From NCBI GenBank assembly GCA_040385525.1, contig JAZKHE010000002.1:930001-994000 (forward strand): a stretch of 64,000 bases of DNA, read 5' to 3'. This DNA comes from JAZKHE01 sp040385525. GTDB lineage: Bacteria; Bacteroidota; Bacteroidia; UBA4408. The notes beneath the pieces were generated by a model. The model saw nothing but the letters and a program-made list of their open reading frames with translations. It was not told the DNA's origin and ran no database searches. A program made the translations under genes and the position numbers. Positions 62,684-64,000 of the stretch are shown here, piece after piece (the first letter of the stretch is position 1; each line of letters begins with the position of its first letter).

Positions 62684-63076
62684 TTATTTTTTATTCTGAA
62701 GTAAAACAAGAATTTCTACAATAGCCAAAATTAAAATGATACTAATTTCAAGAATAAAGTAGCTTAATCCTAACACCGTAATTTGCTTGCAATAATAAAT
62801 TATAAGATAACCTGTAAGACTGCAATACAAAATATTTGCAATACTTATTGCTTTTAGAAAGAATTGCCATTTTTTGTTTAATAAATAAAAACAAGAAATA
62901 GAGTAAATACTAAAAAGTATTGCTATTATTGAAAGATAGCTAAGTGTTGTTTTTGGCAATCCAAAATAAGTATTGTAATTTCTTAAAACAAAAAACAAAA
63001 AAAATGAAGTTATAAAAGCACCAATTCCATCAATTAAAAAAATACGTTTTGGATTCGAGCTTAAATTCCGAAGCAT
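62684..63076 (-). CDS. Small integral membrane protein of unknown function
   Basis: A 130-residue protein with four predicted membrane helices: about 13-31 (L-I-D-G-I-G-A-F-I-T-S-F-F-L-F-F), 44-64, 72-95 and 101-126. The N-terminus (N-P-K-R-I-F-L-I-D-G-I-G-A) and its size fit a small Bacteroidota family without assigned role. It begins 6 bases after the msrB stop on the same strand, so the two are cotranscribed; no function is implied by that. Confidence 0.65.
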   Translation of the reverse strand: MLRNLSSNPKRIFLIDGIGAFITSFFLFFVLRNYNTYFGLPKTTLSYLSIIAILFSIYSISCFYLLNKKWQFFLKAISIANILYCSLTGYLIIYYCKQITVLGLSYFILEISIILILAIVEILVLLQNKK

Positions 63077-63082
63077 TATTTT

Positions 63083-63580
63083 TTATTCTTCTTCTTTAAA
63101 ATTTATAGATACAGAATTAATGCAATAGCGCAATCCTGTTGGTTTAGGACCATCATCAAAAACGTGTCCTAAGTGTCCGCCACAGTTGGCACACATCACT
63201 TCAATACGAATCATGCCATGTGTTAAATCTCTTTTTTCAATAATTTTAGATTTATCCATTGCTTCGTAAAAACTCGGCCAACCGCAATGTGCGTCAAATT
63301 TTGTATCTGATCTAAATAATTCTGCGTTGCAAGCTGCGCAACTATAGACTCCTTTTGCTGTATGGTCGTAATATTTTCCGCTAAAAGGGCGTTCTGTCCC
63401 TTTTTCTCTTAAAATAGAATATTGCTCAGGCGTTAATGTTTTTTTCCATTCTTCATCTGATTTAGTAATTGGAGTTGCCATTTTTTTTTCTTGATTTAAG
63501 TTAGAATTGTTTTCAGCAGTTTTGTTTTGCGAACAAGCACTTAACCAAAAACAAACAAATAAAATTGATAAATATTTCAT
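63083..63580 (-). CDS. msrB: Peptide-methionine (R)-S-oxide reductase, lipoprotein form
   Basis: MsrB reduces methionine-R-sulfoxide in proteins, using thioredoxin-type reductants. From the ATG at 63580 (M-K-Y-L-S-I-L-F-V-C-F-W-L-S-A-C-S-Q) the protein has 165 residues with a lipobox, so it acts in the envelope. The zinc cysteines are C-A-A-C and C-A-N-C-G-G, the catalytic Cys lies in R-Y-C-I-N-S-V-S-I-N-F near the C-terminus, and G-W-P-S-F is intact. An upstream ATG at 63613 would bury the signal peptide and is rejected. Its electron donor in the periplasm could be DsbD-linked, an inference. Confidence 0.93.
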   Translation of the reverse strand: MKYLSILFVCFWLSACSQNKTAENNSNLNQEKKMATPITKSDEEWKKTLTPEQYSILREKGTERPFSGKYYDHTAKGVYSCAACNAELFRSDTKFDAHCGWPSFYEAMDKSKIIEKRDLTHGMIRIEVMCANCGGHLGHVFDDGPKPTGLRYCINSVSINFKEEE

Positions 63581-63630
63581 ATTGATATTTATTATAGAAC
63601 AAAGGTAAAGCAATAAAGTTTACACAAATA

Positions 63631-63658
63631 AAAAGCGACACATTTCTGTGTCGCTTTT
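63631..63658 (-). terminator. Rho-independent terminator of the YceI-family gene
   Basis: A 12-bp perfect stem, AAAAGCGACACA (63631-63642) with TGTGTCGCTTTT (63647-63658), and a TTTC loop. It is read on the minus strand into msrB territory and has a T-run. Confidence 0.88.
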
Positions 63659-63683
63659 TAAAACTAAATCAAAAAAAAAAAAA

Positions 63684-64000
63684 TTATTTTGTAGCTACTA
63701 AGTTTAATTTAATTTCAAAATCATCGTTAATTGCTTTATCTCCAATACCTTCAACAAAACTTTTTGAACCATATTTAATATCAAACTTAGTTCTGTCAAC
63801 AGTAATTGTAGAAACAGCAACAAATTTTTTGTCGTCCATTTTAATTACAGCAGGAAAAGTAACTGGGTTTGTTTTTCCTTTAATAGTTAAGTCACCGCTA
63901 ACTTCGTAGTTATCTTTACCATTATTTTTTACGCTTTTTAAAACAAATTTTGCAGTAGGAAATTTATCTGTTCCAAAAAAATCGTCAGCTTTTAAGTGAC
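63684..64000 (-). CDS. YceI-family protein (lipid-binding), C-terminal part; truncated by the window edge
   Basis: The frame is open to base 64000 and ends at TAA 63684-63686. The 104 visible residues start H-L-K-A-D-D-F-F-G-T-D-K-F-P-T-A and contain V-S-G-D-L-T-I-K-G-K-T-N-P-V-T-F, then D-R-T-K-F-D-I-K-Y-G-S-K-S-F and I-G-D-K-A-I-N-D-D-F-E-I-K. These are the YceI beta-barrel landmarks; family members bind isoprenoid or other lipids in the periplasm. A 13-A run (63671-63683) adjoins the stop codon. The start lies outside the window. Confidence 0.88.
   Translation of the reverse strand, partial: HLKADDFFGTDKFPTAKFVLKSVKNNGKDNYEVSGDLTIKGKTNPVTFPAVIKMDDKKFVAVSTITVDRTKFDIKYGSKSFVEGIGDKAINDDFEIKLNLVATK

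Overview
The window reads as one contiguous piece of a Bacteroidota chromosome. The DNA is AT-rich. Secreted proteins end in type IX secretion (T9SS) C-terminal domains, lipoproteins carry the S-C-K-K lipobox pattern, and TonB, OmpA, Omp85 and M16 families are all present. Start codons are preceded by A-rich sequence, not Shine-Dalgarno sites, and promoters match the phylum consensus (TTTG, about 19 nt, TAnnTTTG). The futalosine-pathway gene mqnA, the DnaE polymerase fused to an exonuclease and a bacilliredoxin fit an aerobic, non-Bacteroides lineage, but the genus cannot be named from this sequence. I saw no rRNA, tRNA, CRISPR array, transposase or prophage. No gap between genes exceeds 300 bases.

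Layout. 1-3.3 kb: tail of a propeller protein, an SdpI-like membrane protein, a retropepsin-like protease and a secreted protein with two vWA-like halves. 3.3-11.6 kb: dnaX, an M16 peptidase, isocitrate dehydrogenase, a TPR protein and a di-heme peroxidase. 11.6-21.8 kb (minus strand): a surface-protein block with three large T9SS proteins (leucine-rich repeats, beta-helix, BspA-type repeats) and a DUF1287 protein. 21.9-26.9 kb (minus): DsbD, two ABC ATPases, a DUF58 protein and thioredoxin. 27-29 kb: a small secreted protein coupled to a larger one. 29-35 kb (minus): the exonuclease-DnaE fusion, mqnA and an EI24/CysZ-like membrane protein. 35-43.5 kb: a TonB receptor, a collagen-like protein, purB, an MsbA-like exporter and a SpoIIE-type phosphatase. 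43.5-48.5 kb: a lipoprotein, an Omp85-like barrel, a 34-residue lipoprotein, ytxJ, osmC, a barrel protein and lipA. 48.6-64 kb: a VPS10/BNR-type T9SS protein, gap, an alpha/beta hydrolase, a conserved secreted protein, dnaB, a lipoprotein, accA, an OmpA/SBBP protein, ispE, two envelope proteins, msrB and the end of a YceI gene.

How the genes fit together. Replication (dnaX, dnaE, dnaB) and core metabolism (icd, purB, gap, lipA, accA, ispE, mqnA) are interleaved with envelope and thiol-redox genes (trxA, dsbD, msrB, ytxJ, osmC). The points most worth following are: an A10 slippage site in dnaX with stops waiting in both alternative frames at the domain III boundary; an 85-bp terminator-plus-promoter cassette present twice around the surface-protein genes; a 300-residue C-terminal module shared by two otherwise unrelated surface proteins; a lipoprotein with a 14-residue mature form next to a bacilliredoxin; and promoters placed so close to start codons that leaderless mRNAs are likely.
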